64,000 nucleotides of DNA from assembly GCA_032622095.1 (NCBI GenBank), contig CP136065.1, positions 248,061,474 to 248,125,473 on the forward strand, written 5' to 3'. This DNA comes from Siphonodentalium dalli (lineage: Eukaryota > Mollusca > Scaphopoda > Gadilida > Siphonodentaliidae). Below the pieces are notes generated by a model. That model was not told the DNA's origin and did no database searches. It saw only the letters and a list, made by a program, of their open reading frames with translations. Numbering within the stretch: position 1 is the stretch's first letter; each line of letters opens with the position of its first letter. Shown here one piece after another: positions 1 through 13,300 of the stretch. Position numbers and translations under genes: made by a program.

Positions 1-370
1 CTATATAAAATGTATTTTAGGAAGACAGACCTGGACAGACCGACTGAAGGTTAATATCATTTATCATTAATTTATATTTATTTCAATTTGATTGGTGTTG
101 TATCATTCATAACAGACAAGCTAACTTTTGTGACAGTCACTTGATGTACTTATTTATGAAAATTACCGAAATGTAATCGTCCTATGTATCATTCACTGTA
201 GCTTGCCGAATGAAGTCATCACTTGATAGCGGTTTGCTACCTATCAGCCGATTGGTGTCAGAATTTGGGTCAACCAGGTGTTGCTTTCCGTGTATTGTTT
301 TATTTGTTGTGCTATCAAAAGTGAGAATACTGCATAATTTAGCAACTTTAACCCTTTATGCAACAGAACG

Positions 371-598
371 GCCCTGTGCCAATGCATTCTCTTATATATG
401 CGAGTTGACCATAGGTCGCCTCGCATATATAAGAGAATGCATTGGCTTAACACATAAATTATAAAATTGTTAAAGAATGTAAGAAAAAATGGTAAAAAGT
501 GTTAAAAAAAGATTTTTTTTAGGCCAATGCATTCTCTTATATATGCGAGGCGACCTATGGTCGACTCGCATATATAAGAGAACGGATTGGCACAGGGC
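371..598. repeat. Foldback element made of two nested palindromes
   Basis: Two palindromes of 69 bases (378-446 and 523-591) each fold on GCCAATGCATTCTCTTATAT and its complement around a short loop. The outer flanks (GCCCTGTGCC at 371 and GGCACAGGGC at 589) are also inverted, so the whole block is itself a foldback. The spacer 447-522 is A-rich. A related copy lies at 52055-52205. It has no coding capacity and looks like a MITE family with cruciform potential. Confidence 0.8.
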
Positions 599-786
599 AT
601 AACTGTAACTATCACAATGTGGTCAAGGAGCCGGTTCCAATGATATCCATATTTGTATGGTTCTATTGAGACAGACCGAAGATAATTTAGGCTGTTGCAG
701 CTTTATTTGGCCGGTTTGTTGGGTAAAGGGTTAAGCATTAATAAGGTTCATATAATAAAAGAAAACCTCCAGTTTTTGTTTGAATA

Positions 787-862
787 CCTGAAACATCTCA
801 TTTGTGTCTGGAAAGAAATATCAATTCAATATTTCTTTCCAGACACTCATGAGATATTTCGG
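787..862. repeat. Short inverted repeat (hairpin)
   Basis: Arms built on TGTCTGGAAAGAAATAT (805-821) and its complement (829-845) extend outward with mismatches. It lies just past the RPSA polyadenylation signals on the minus strand. Probably a small foldback element; no function assigned. Confidence 0.65.
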
Positions 863-927
863 TAACTGAAGGTAATTATATTGAGATAATTAGTCATGGG
901 TGTCATACAAAACAAGGAAGGAAGTGT

Positions 928-941
928 TTTATTTGTTTATT
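928..941 (-). terminator. RPSA polyadenylation signals
   Basis: Two AATAAA hexamers on the minus strand (933-928 and 941-936) lie 57-70 bases beyond the RPSA stop codon at 1000-998. This is a normal spacing for a short ribosomal-protein 3' UTR. Direct sequence match; use inferred. Confidence 0.75.
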
Positions 942-997
942 TCAGACTTTCTAATGACAACAGTATGTTGTGCCTTATGTCTCGTGTGGGAGCATAT

Positions 998-1327
998 TTA
1001 GCTTCCCCAGTCTTCGTTGGCACCGCCGCCACCCCAGCTTGGAGTGGTGCTGGGGTTAGGTGGCACCACAGTTGTCGATGTGGCCGACCAGTCCTCAGTT
1101 GTAGCTGCTGCCCAGTCCTCTGTGGTTCCGGTGGCAACAACAGGAGCTGCGGTGGCTGCTCCAAAGCTCTGCATGGAGACGGGTCCAACTTGGTGCTGTC
1201 CGTCAGTTGCCCAGTCCTTCACACCGCTGCTCACCGCTGGAGTGACGTCATCGGCTCCCCAGTTATCTGGGGCCTCATCCTTCACTGGAGCCTTCTCTGG
1301 TGCAGCGGCTTGGTCCTCCTTTTCAGC
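998..1327 (-). CDS. RPSA: RPSA coding exon 5 (acidic tail)
   Basis: Acceptor AG at 1329-1328 and stop TAA at 1000-998. The 109 codons form the variable acidic C-terminal tail, with TTEDW repeats and a glycine run before NEDWGS. GC content is clearly higher than in the surrounding DNA, which also opens long ORFs on the opposite strand; those are not genes. Confidence 0.92.
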   Translation of the reverse strand, partial: AEKEDQAAAPEKAPVKDEAPDNWGADDVTPAVSSGVKDWATDGQHQVGPVSMQSFGAATAAPVVATGTTEDWAAATTEDWSATSTTVVPPNPSTTPSWGGGGANEDWGS

Positions 1328-4300
1328 CTGATAAAAAGAAAACATTAGGCCATAGTAAAAACATATCCTGATAAAAAACAAAACAATAGGCCATAGTAAA
1401 AAATATAATCTTGACATTAATCTTGAAAATATTAAGCCACGGTTAAAATACAACTTGTGAAGTGGCTTGTTCCTTCTCGGTCTGATAACAAGAGCATCGC
1501 TAGGGTGTGGCAAAATACAAAGGACCATAACTGTGGTGAAAATAGGCAGGTGGAACCCAAATTATCCACAAACCAAAAGCGGATGGGACGGACAGGACAG
1601 ACCAATAACATAAGGCCATTCAAAACTCGTAGATTTTTATTTTTGACCAGAATTGATCTTTTTATCGCGGATGCAAAAAATTGTATTACAGACTTTCATA
1701 GAAAACCAATGAAATTTAGCAACAATGGCAGAAAAAACACAAGAGAAACCTATAAAATAGATTTTACAGTCAAAGATGAGCAATTTAATAACTTGTGAAT
1801 AACTAGGGTTGATTAAATGGCCAAAAGAGATGCGATACCCTGCCAAAATCGAAAATAGATGGTCATTAGAAGATTAAATGTCACTGTCCCACTGTCGTCG
1901 GTGGGAAATTCCAGATAGTTTTACTTTCAAATCTTGGCGTGTTTGGGTGGCAAAACGAAACATTCAAGGAAAGCTGTTCATAGGTTGATATACATGTTAC
2001 ATGGAAACCAATAAATTTTGCGAAAAAGGAACAATTTTCCATTTTTTTTCTGAGAGAGAAATTTACTGCGGGAGGCTTCAATTTTGTTATAACTTCACTT
2101 CGTTCCGTTTTACTAGGTTTCGAATTACGCGAAATTGGAATAACCAAACCCACAAATTTTCGCATCGATGAGGAAAACATGCTGCTTTCGGTTGAGATAT
2201 ACCAAATAAAAATTAAGAACATGCTCAATGGTTTTCATGATAGATGGTCCGACACTGGGCCAAATGTTCAGCCTTAATTCAGTATGATTGGCTTGGGCAA
2301 TCCACTATGGCATTCCTTTATCGTGGCCCAGTTTGCTTCAGCAAATGGCTTCGGCATTGCCGATTGCCATAGCAAATTATGAGGACTGAATATTCAACAA
2401 AATAGCAGGGAGTTGGCCATTACATTACATATCTATAGTATTTCAATTTAGGCTCCTCGTGCAGGATTGTAGTAGTCATTCATCCCTGATTGGGGAAAAA
2501 ACAAAGCATAAAATCCTCCCTCCCACACCATGCACTGATCAAAAAAACATTTGCATAAAAAATTAAGACTGACCTCCTCTGGATCTCTGTAGAAGTAGAG
2601 ATCAACCATGACGTCCCATGGATGATCACGGCTGATCGTTCCACGCAGTCTCAAAACCTCTCGGGACAGCATCCACCACATCAAACCGATCGAATGTACT
2701 CCCTACAAACAAACAATTTACTCCATTAAGCTTTGAACTTATGGTAGACAGGTCAGGGCTACAACAGGACCAACCATTGCAGGCCTCAAAATACGGTGCT
2801 GGACATTTGCAGAATGAGGTCCCCAGAAGGTGAATTTAGTGATGCTAACCGGCAGTGAGCTGGTCACCAAAATCATCCTCTGGGGATCTCATCTGCTATG
2901 GGAGACCTAGACACAGATTTAAGTTCCCAGATGGTGAAAGAAACTAAGAAAACTTGTTAATTTGATATAAAGATAATTTCCAAATAAGATGAGGCCTAAG
3001 CAGAATGAGATCCACCTAAGGTGAATTTAGTAATACTAGCCCGAAAAAAATAGTGTCGGTAGGTAGTCTTGAAATTTAATTTTTTATATAAATTTTTTTT
3101 ATTTCGTGTGCATATTATTTTACTCTGCAAGATTTATATAAAACTACTTTTGATTATTTTGGAATAAATTTTAAAGACATATTATGGACTTATTCCGGAG
3201 TGTGAAACTGATAAAGTAGTACTCAGGCGCCATGCCAACTGTGGGGATGTAGCATTCTACTAACATCGCCGAAAATCTCAAAGAAATCGACCATACCACT
3301 TGATAGAAATCATCGTCTGAACTACGCTTAATTGAAAATATTTACATCTGGATTCCGGATGCAACAATCGGAGATAAACTAACGCAAATTAGTTCACCAT
3401 CGAGAGTCACTGCATTTAATTAATATATAAGAATGGCGGTGTGTGCTGTAAATTTGGATTAATATTCGTAAATAACTACTTTGGGCAAGATTAGTCAGTA
3501 TATCTATTTGATCACCCAACGGAAGTGTTTCACATCACTTTAATATTACACAATACTTTCACTTAGAAATCAACCTACTCTGAGATGCTTAAATGAGTTT
3601 TTTGTTTTTTTATGAAATTTTGAGAAAAAATTAAATAGATTTACTTTGAAAACCATGAAAAAAACTTTAGGGTATGGGGTCTAAAATAGGGTCGGTAGGG
3701 AAACCCAAACCAGAAATTTTTTTTTCTTTGCAAGAATTTAATAAGAAATTACCTTGTTGCTGCATGGAATGGCAACATCGACATGTTGAAGCGGCGAGTC
3801 TGTGTTACACAGGGCGATAACTGGGATGTTAACATAGGATGCCTCAGTAACGGGCTGATGGTCCGTGCGGGGATCGGTTACCACCAACAGTCGTGGTTCT
3901 CTGAATGCAGCCTGTCAAAAAAGTATAATCATGATAGTAAAACAATGTTCTCAGGATGTATTATAATCAAAATAGTAAAAAAAATAGTAAAACAATGTTC
4001 TCACAATGTCGTATATATATGGCATGTTCCTGTACATAGACCCAGTCGGTGTATTGAAGAGGAGATGGCTGTATATCAAGTTTGTGTTTGGTAAATCACT
4101 TTCCCCATGTTTACTGGTCATTTATTCAACAAAACATCGTCATATTTAAAACAGTTTATTAAGAAAAACAAGCACCTGATTTCTATTTAGACAAATCGGA
4201 AATGCCGATGTTGAAACCCGAGTACCGATTGTCATCAGATGGGCCGATTCCGATTGTCGTTCCCGATTATCGGCTCATCACTAGAAGATTTAAACGAAAA

Positions 4301-7300
4301 CGATGTATTATTTATTTTCCGTGGGCACCGCCATTTTACGAAATGCGTCCGGACGTCGAGTCATTAGAAACGGGGCCTATTATAAAGCGACGAACTGAGA
4401 CAAACGGCGTCGGCAGCTATTTTATTTTATTTTAGGAAAAAAACAAGAGGTGGCATCAGAGATGCTGTGTCTCGTTTTCGGTGGCTACTGCCAATTGGTG
4501 TGCATCAGTATCGGTAGACTAATTAATAGGTAAAATAGAAAAATGACTAATTAAGGGCCATAACTCAATCAAATTTTATCGGGCCAGGCTGGTTTTCGAA
4601 CTCGTCCGAAATATTCTTGGCAAGTATGTCTATTCCAAATTTTAAACAAATCAGAGGACGTTTGTTGAAGTTATCGCGCTAACAGGCTAAAAATTCACGA
4701 AAAATGACGAATTAAGGACCATAACTCTATCAAATTTTATCGGACCGGGCCGGTTTTCTAACTCGTCCGAGGTATTCTTGGGAGACACCTATATATCAAA
4801 ATTTCAATCAAATAGGATGATGTTTGTTAAATTATCGCGCTAACGAGCTGAAAATTTGTGAAAAAATGACTAATTAAGGGCCATAACCTAGCCTGGATAT
4901 AAGAGGTCGGACACGGTCATTGACCGAGCCAAATACACCGATGACCGGCGCCGCCTTATTATCGTCCGTCAGTTTGTCCGGCGCCCATTATCTTCACAAA
5001 AAATATATAATTAAGGGGAAAACAACAAGTACATGAAGATGTATTATCTGCGGCAAAGACATTCAATTACCACTACTGTGCACTAAATATCAAATCCCCA
5101 CACCAATACAACGCGTTTTACCGAAAACATGTTAATGATCCGTTCCGTATACAGGACCTATAAATGTAATTTTAATGCAACCTCTAACCTAAATTGTCCG
5201 CGATTGATCGCAAACTGCGAATTATCGCTGCCTTCACGTCCGCACTATTTACGACTTTCTATTTTTAGAACGTGAAAAACCCAGAAAAAAATGGCTGCCA
5301 CTGCTGGCCACTGGGGGGAAACTCCAACCAAGAAATACACTTTGTCGTGTTTTTCTCGTTTGACGTAAGATACACGGAGATGTCACAAGTTAAATCAGCA
5401 CAAGTGTAATATATTCCACAAGTTAAGGGTGTTAGTTGGAGATTTAGCGGAAGAAATTCCGAAAAAATTCATACCGGGTAGTTTTTAAATCGCCGCGTTT
5501 TGAAACATATGCTCGTGTTTACTTGGGGGAAGCACGGCGTAGGATTTTTTCTGCGGACTAATAATGTAATAGTATTTTTGAAACTGGAAAAGAATTCAGC
5601 AGAGACATACTGTAAATGACAGCCTTGTCTGACTTTGCACCCCTGTCATATTATGACATGATAATATGAGCTTCAGCTAAAAGTGATGTAAAACACCATA
5701 ATTCATAACATGGTACATCAATGAATCTAATTTGTGCATTGGAATGGGATAAAAAACAACTAATTGCTGCTATTTATTGATACCAGGTAAATGACACACA
5801 CTTTTCAAATGTCAGACGCCGAATCTTTGGTGCCTGTCATTTTGTCAGACACTCAAAAAATAATTATAACCAGGCTTGGCCATAACTCTATCAAATTTTA
5901 TCGGACCTGGCCGGTTTTCGAACTCAACCGAGATATTCTTGGGAGACACCTATATACCAAATTTCAATCAAATCGGATAACGTTTGTTGAAGTTATCGCG
6001 CTAACGAGCTGACAATTCGTGAAAAATGACTAATTAAGGGCCATAACTATCAAATTTTATCGGACTAGGCCGGTTTTCGAACTCGTCCGAGATATTCTTG
6101 GGAGACACTTATATCCCAAATTTCAATCGAATCAGATAACGTTTGTTGAAGTTGTTGCGCTAACGAGCCTAAAATCAGTGAAAAATAACTCTAATAAATG
6201 TGCGGACGAACCCGATTTTTTGTCTGCAGCTTACGTGCATGGATATGTACAGTCTGGAGTAAACTACATACCCACATATAAAAAATAGTGGGTCTGACGA
6301 CCTTTCGTTCAGTTTTCATTTCCCAAACCCGGGATTCCTTGTAATTACCGCCAATCAAAACTTAGCTCCAAGAAATGTGTGCCCCAATAAAAAACTAGTA
6401 ACATGTCACGTGCTCTCGGTGTGGAAATTCCAAAGGTGTGGCTAAATGTTGTTAAAATAGTATCCATGACGTCATGTTATACCGGAAGAGAAATTCACAA
6501 ATCGACAAATAAAGTAGATTGTTGACGAGCGGTCGAAAGTTTAAAATCAAGAATCACCGGAATTTGGATTGCAGGCAACTGTAATTATGGTACAACTGGC
6601 CAATCTTTGGAGCTAATAATACGGCTGTGTAAGGTCGGGAGGGTTTCGGTGGGGTTGGTGGTATAATTGTGGTGTTCTTCGCTCGTTTTGGCTGCGGTGG
6701 TACTACTGTCGGTACTGGGGAACTGATAGATCGTTTTGTTATGTCATTTAACTTTTTTTTAGTTCTGTAGTTGTTTTAGCAGATAATCCCGACATTCATG
6801 TATTTTTGATTCGTGGCCGTTGATTTGTGTTATTTTTTGACAACATGGGCGACAAATCGCCTGGCCAATCTAAAAAATAATTCGTTCTGAGTCCAAGAGA
6901 TCCACATAAAGTGACATTTTTTATAATTTCAAGAAGATCTGTCTTAGTTATTGTACATATTATTTTGGATCCCGGAAGCTAGCTGCTTCCCTTTATTGTC
7001 AGTAAAACAACCGCCGAACGAAAAGTCACAAACCCTGCAACTATTAATTCCGATTCTTAGAATCGGCTTCACATGGTTGAAGCGGCCATGACGGCTAGGG
7101 ATGGGACGATTCATCGATGCACCGATGTATCGCGATACACTCCTTGACGATAATCGTATCGATACAGGAGCAGCAGTATCGCGGGATCGCGATACCTAAT
7201 TACTAGTGGTGTCGTTAAGGTAGTTATCAAAACTTATACCTAAATATGTGTCAATCAGTTAGTTTTATTAATGATACAAACAAAATACTCAAAAGATATT

Positions 7301-10300
7301 TAATGTAAGTGGAGTAACCGTCTATAGATACCATAATATGCACGATGAAACGCCATGCAGTCCCATTTTACAGCTATCGCGGCTCGCCGGCCATTCTTAT
7401 TTGACATGAATAAATCAGATATTATCAAACCAATGGAAATCATTGATACAAGGCCCACTGATGACGGCTGACAGTTTAATAGCATAACCTGCTATGATGT
7501 ACATAGTAAGTTAGTAACTGTTCACCCAAAACGAAACCCAGGACAGGTTTGGTCTCAGTTATGATGTTCAGTATAGAGCTGTGCATTTGTACAAAAAGGC
7601 GCACATTACAGTAAGTTCATAGTAAACGGGAATATGTCAGGGATTTGGGAAGCATAAAACACTGCATTATTAATATTTCTGCGTCATAATTAGGTCAGCG
7701 AGGAACCTTCACCTTGGGTCTTCGGCTGCACCTGCCCTTGGTCTCTCCACTCAATTCATAGTCCCTATCAATACTCTCTTAGTAATAACTAGTTCTGCCA
7801 ATCCAGATTTTCAGTTAAGTGCAGAGAACCACTGCAGATTGGAATTAAGTGGAATAAAAACACTTAAAACACAGAGCGATTACTGTTGCCAACATGACTT
7901 ATATTTAAATCAATCCCGTCGGTGACCCCAATCACCAACGCGACGAAATTTTTGTACCACGTGTTGCGTTCTAAAAATAGATTGCCTATAGTGGATTCGT
8001 ATAGATGACGAAATATGAGGGAGACAGAGAAGAATGTTTGATCGAAAGCATTTGAATTACGTCACAAAACTTGTTGCTGGTTCTGGCTGGTTAATAAATA
8101 GTTGTCACCTGAATGGAATAAAATTTAAACATAAGTTCTTTAGTTCAAATTAAACGATCACGCATAGATGGGTTCATGTTTGTTGTGTGTCTTAAACTGT
8201 TAATCGGGCGTCGCTCGGCACGATCGAAGGGCATACAAATAAATAGCACCAACAGGGCCTTTTTTGTCGAAGTGTTCACCCAAGTAAAATGAAGGCACAT
8301 GGTTCACCTGACCGAGAACAAAAAGCGGTCGCTTACATTAATTATAACAACATGGTAGCCGAGTCAAAATTGCCACATTCCGACACATTATTGAATATGG
8401 AGGCCGATAATTTGACTATCAAGTCGATTCGAGTGAAAAATAAACATACACAAAAAAAAACGTAACGTCAGTTGTGTTATATAACTTATATGCATAATAT
8501 ATTGTTAATGAACTTAATGTTTAGTATCAAATCAATGAAATATTATTATTAAATTCTTAATACTATTAGTATTCAATTTTGTTGATATTTATTCAGCAAC
8601 ATATTACTGTTTATCAAAAGGAAATCATCTTAAACAAAAGTTACATGACTAAAAAAAATATCGCGATACGTATCGTATCGCGAATTGAATATCGCGATAC
8701 GTATCGTATCACGAAATTAGCGTATCGTCCCATCCCTAATGACGGCACTGGCACGTGACCATGTTTACGCCTGTCAATCACAACTAATTTCAGATTTATA
8801 TTTAGTGTGGTGTGACCTAATTTGGGGGAAGCCCACAACCGTTCAGAAATGAAAAGTTGATGGGAATGCAATAGACTCAGTATCAGTATGAATCTGAGTG
8901 TATGTTTACATAGACTGGGATATGTACTCACACCAAATTTTTTTAATCCGTCAATAAACGGTTGAGTTATAAGCAAAACACGTCGCACGCCCACCGTCCC
9001 TCATCAAACTATAAGTCGAGTTTTGGAAAAAAACTCTACTAAAAATATATATTTATTTTTTTTGGTGCGGGAGGTTTTAATAGGTGCGGGCGGGTTAGGG
9101 GAAAACAAAGGTATTTTTTTAGGCCTAATGGTGGATATCAAGCAATAGCTTATAGTACCATCTTCTCATCTTGATTGCAGTTATTGACTCAAATTTCTAA
9201 GATTACCTGGATCTGATTGGTGAATGTTCCAGGAGTGAATCTGCCAGCAATGGGTGTGGCTCCTGTAGCCGAGGCGAACTTCAGCACAGCTCTCTGGCCG
9301 TAGGGACGAGCAGAAATGACGCACACATCAGCCGGGTTCTCCACAGCAGCGATGGCTCTGGCGGCCAGTAAAAGTTTCTCCCACGTCTTCCTTAGGTTGA
9401 TGATGAAAACACCTGAAATAGAAAAATTGGATTGAAATTCATTTGAGTTAAAAGAGTTGGACAACTCTTGCGGGAGTTAAATAAAATCCATGGGGAAATC
9501 AGGAGAATCAGAATTTATTCTGACCTTTGGTTCCAAATCGCAAAAATACACCATCCAGAATTCTGCACAATGCATTGATTTGCATAAACGACTAGAGGCC
9601 GATCATGATTTGCAGATGTTTTATCAAGTCATATGATATATCTTATGTACTATCAAGCAGGTCAAGTTACCAATTTTGAATGGGGATTTCCATGTAAATC
9701 TCCGCAGCAAAAGTCATCTATGAAACAGATGTCTGGAAACTAAAGCAGCCATGTCATAGAACAAACTTAACATTTAACTGGAAGGGGTGTAACGATACGG
9801 GGTATGGGGTGTATCGATGTTTATCGCGATACAGAGGTCACGATACGTATCGCGATTTTACTTACCTAATATTATAGTGATATTGCCGAGTCTTCGTACG
9901 GACTGTATATACACGGATATATAGCGATAACGACGAGTGGGTATGTGCTTGCATGGCTATAGGTAGGCCTACATGAACTCGCTAAAATATGTGTACTAAG
10001 ATGTTCGTCTAAAATGTTTGTTGTTGCAACTTGTATTGTATTGTCTAAGAAGAAAAAAAACTAATTAAAACCTGGTCGATGTATCGAATATCATTGATAT
10101 CCTATCGGCCCGGAAGCATAAAGATTCCGACATTGAACCCATTGTTGCACTGCGTTATCTGAACAAAATTAATTAGAGATTACAAACACTACCTGTTGAC
10201 CAATGAGGAATGTCCTCTCCGAAAATCTGTCAATGTCACGAGATTGACAGTTAAATGGGAGGGGCTTTATATTAATAACTCATGTCAAGTTGTCAACTTT

Positions 10301-13300
10301 ATAACGAGAATTGGGGGGATTCATTGGCTGTTGACAAGTTTATTCCGGGAAGTTTAACAATTGCTCAGCAACCCACACAGGCCAGTGCACTGAGTGCAGT
10401 GTCCAGTGTTGACGTGACATGGGGAAAGACATACATGTAGATTGATATGATATAAGTTGAGACTACAGCAGTTGTATCACTCTGGTTAACAGTGAAATAA
10501 AATTGCAGCAATATCAGTAAGACAGGCATCAAAGGTTTGCAGACGGTTGTAAACGACATGTCATTGACAAAGTACCGTAGGTCACTTGCTGCATGACGTG
10601 TACTATTGAAATAGGTCATTAAAATTGAGGTCACTCAGGTCAGGTCTGATCACATCATCAGTGGACCACTAGCGACTGATTTATTAATACAATGTGTTTC
10701 AAGAAGTTGGCATCATATTGTCCACACATGCAAATTGATACAATGCGGTCTGTTGGCCTCACGGTTATCTGTGATCAATAGGGAATGCTTTTCACTTTTA
10801 TTACTTTATTGTGGGGGATTACCTCAATTTTGTGTTAGATACTGATTCAGCATTGACCTGATGCAATTTGTGTATCGAGATACGTATCGTTTGAACGCCC
10901 GTATCGTCAGTGCTGTATCGCGGTCGCATCGATACATCGATGTATCGTTACACCCCTATTAACTGGTGGATTTTTTTTTCTGGAATTGCAACACTTGTCA
11001 GACCTAGTTTTGAGAACTCAATATAACTAGAAAATAAATATATCAACTTTCTGAAGGAACAAATTCCAAGCCGACCCGCCTGATAAATATGCATTGTTTT
11101 CAATACCGCATAAACTTTAAAGTCACACCCAGAAATATTTTCAAATCTAACTGTTGCTGCGGAGGTTAGCATGGAAAAGCCCATTCAAAATTGGTCACTT
11201 GATCTCCTTAATCTGCAAGATGGAGCCAAGAATAATTTTGATTTATTTTGTACAAACTGTATAAATAAACAATTAACTTTAAGAGCTTGAATTTTTTTTT
11301 AATGAAAGCATTTCATTGAAAATTGAGTGAACGCAATTTTAGGGTAAAATCTGGTAAAGATCTCAGATTGGGCGCTACATAACAGATAGAAGATAGAAAT
11401 AGCTAATGAGATATTGGGCGAAGTTAGAAATGAGTGGGCAGCAATTTAGGACAGTTGTTAAAAATGGGAACGGGATTGGAGATAGGCGGGACAGCGCAGA
11501 TAGAAACGGAAACAATCACGCGAAAGGAAATGATTACGATGTGGCTACTGGCTATAATATGTATATTAGTGAGTTAGATTTTATAACTGAGTTAGTATAC
11601 ATACTAGTATGTAGTATATGTAGCACTGTCACATTTATTATAAAACACATTTTTTTCTTCGGCCCTATTAGGCCAAAACGAAGAATACCTGTGTTTAGGG
11701 TAACCCGCCCGCCCCTACTCAAAATCTGCCGCCAAATTCCATTTAATCGTTTTTCAAAAATTTCCTCAGACTTCATTTTATTTTTTTGTAATTAGGATTT
11801 CGCGACTACGGAATTAGCTTAAACAAGTAAACCATTTCCTTGCAAATATCGTCAATTCACGAAAAACGGAAGTGCCGCCATTGTTGTTGTAGTATGTTCG
11901 TATTCCCTCGTCATTGTTCGGCAAACCTCGCCGATTTCTCGAAAGCGGAAACCAGAAAACACGCGATACTTGTGCCGGAATAATTTATGTATTAACTAGT
12001 AAATAGAAAGTAACCCGGATATTTTGCCGATTGCACATGGCGATTGAATATGGCGGAAACACTTCCGTGTGCGGATAGATCCTGAGTTTTAGCTATTAAA
12101 CTTCACAAATGCGTTCATATGAATCAGAATAGAAACATCATGGCGCCTGTCAACTATAGCACAGACATGTTGTCATGCGTGAACCGGTACCACACGGATT
12201 CTGAACTGACAGAAAAGGACATAGTAATAAAATGTCGGATTAAAAATAATTCTGACACTTTTGAAATAGACCCAAAGCTCAAAATTCCATTATTATAGTT
12301 TATCCACCTCTCACCGCATCCACCCTGAAAATTATAAGCCTGACGTAACATGAGTCTGTATGTACACATGCAGTAGGAGTGGTATGTGCCTGGTAGAACT
12401 TATTTTTTTCCTAGTAGAACTATTTCTCATTAAATATTCATTAGGCAAAAACAAAATATACATACATGTATGTGTGTTTGGGGTCTCCCTACCTACCCTA
12501 TCTTAAAGGTGCCTACCCTAAACTTTTTATTGGGCCTCCAGTAGATTTACATCCCCTCTATGCCCAGATATTGAGATTTTGTTAAGTAAAATTATAAAAA
12601 TTAATATATTTTGACACTCTAGTGGATTATATAAATAAACTTTACATTGATACACATTGAATTTTATCATCCTAAGTATTTTGAGATCAAAAACAATTTC
12701 AATGTCCATAGTATTTCAGAATAATAAAAAAATTATAATAAAAAATCTACCTACCTACCCCAATTCTCAGAGGGTGGTACCCCAAACACAGGTATAATTT
12801 TGTTTGGCCTTAGTTCTACAGAAAGCCGGACCTGATGAATCAACATCTTCTGTGTCGCAATGATCCGAATGCAACAGTCATAGGGTAATCAATGCACATA
12901 TATTGTTCTTGGTGCTTACTTTGTTTTACAGGTGTTAATGCCACCACCGCTTTACATATTGATTATGTTATGTACGTCACGTTGGCGTTGCCGCATGTAT
13001 GTGTCATTTCCAATGGAGGAACTCTTGTTAAATTCACCTTCTGAGTTGAATATTTCGCAAAAATTCTTAGTATTCGAGTCGGTGGATAAACAAAATACCA
13101 TACGTGTCTTGTGTGGGAAATTGAAAAGTAATATGTCCACTCGTAGGATTTGGCCTGTAATATCCGAGCTTCAGCGTGAACATAAACCGTTTAATTTCCA
13201 ACACTAGACACTAATTCTATATATAATATCATTTAATCGGGGATTAATCCGGGGCCTTTTTGGGGCCGAATTTCGGCCCCATTCCCAATGCCAGATACCC

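Larger units (their letters stand above)
3912..9206 (-). other. RPSA intron 2, enlarged by insertions
   Basis: 5.3 kb intron holding the interrupted tandem repeat (4535-6182), the 990 bp element inside it, and the 1.64 kb hAT-like element (7096-8738). A dispersed GGTGCGGGAGG/GGGTTAGGGG repeat lies at 9040-9125. The segments 3930-4530 and 6190-7080 show no recognisable gene. Confidence 0.7.

Noticed and set aside
896..1348. Plus-strand ORFs over the RPSA last exon
   Set aside because: They are shadows of the GC-rich minus-strand exon, whose protein is clearly conserved.
2230..2400. Possible H/ACA snoRNA in RPSA intron 4
   Set aside because: Some hairpin potential exists on the minus strand, but I could not place both an H box and an ACA box at the right spacing.
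5791..6012. 73-codon plus-strand ORF
   Set aside because: It lies across an element end and the 155-bp tandem repeat; no domain.
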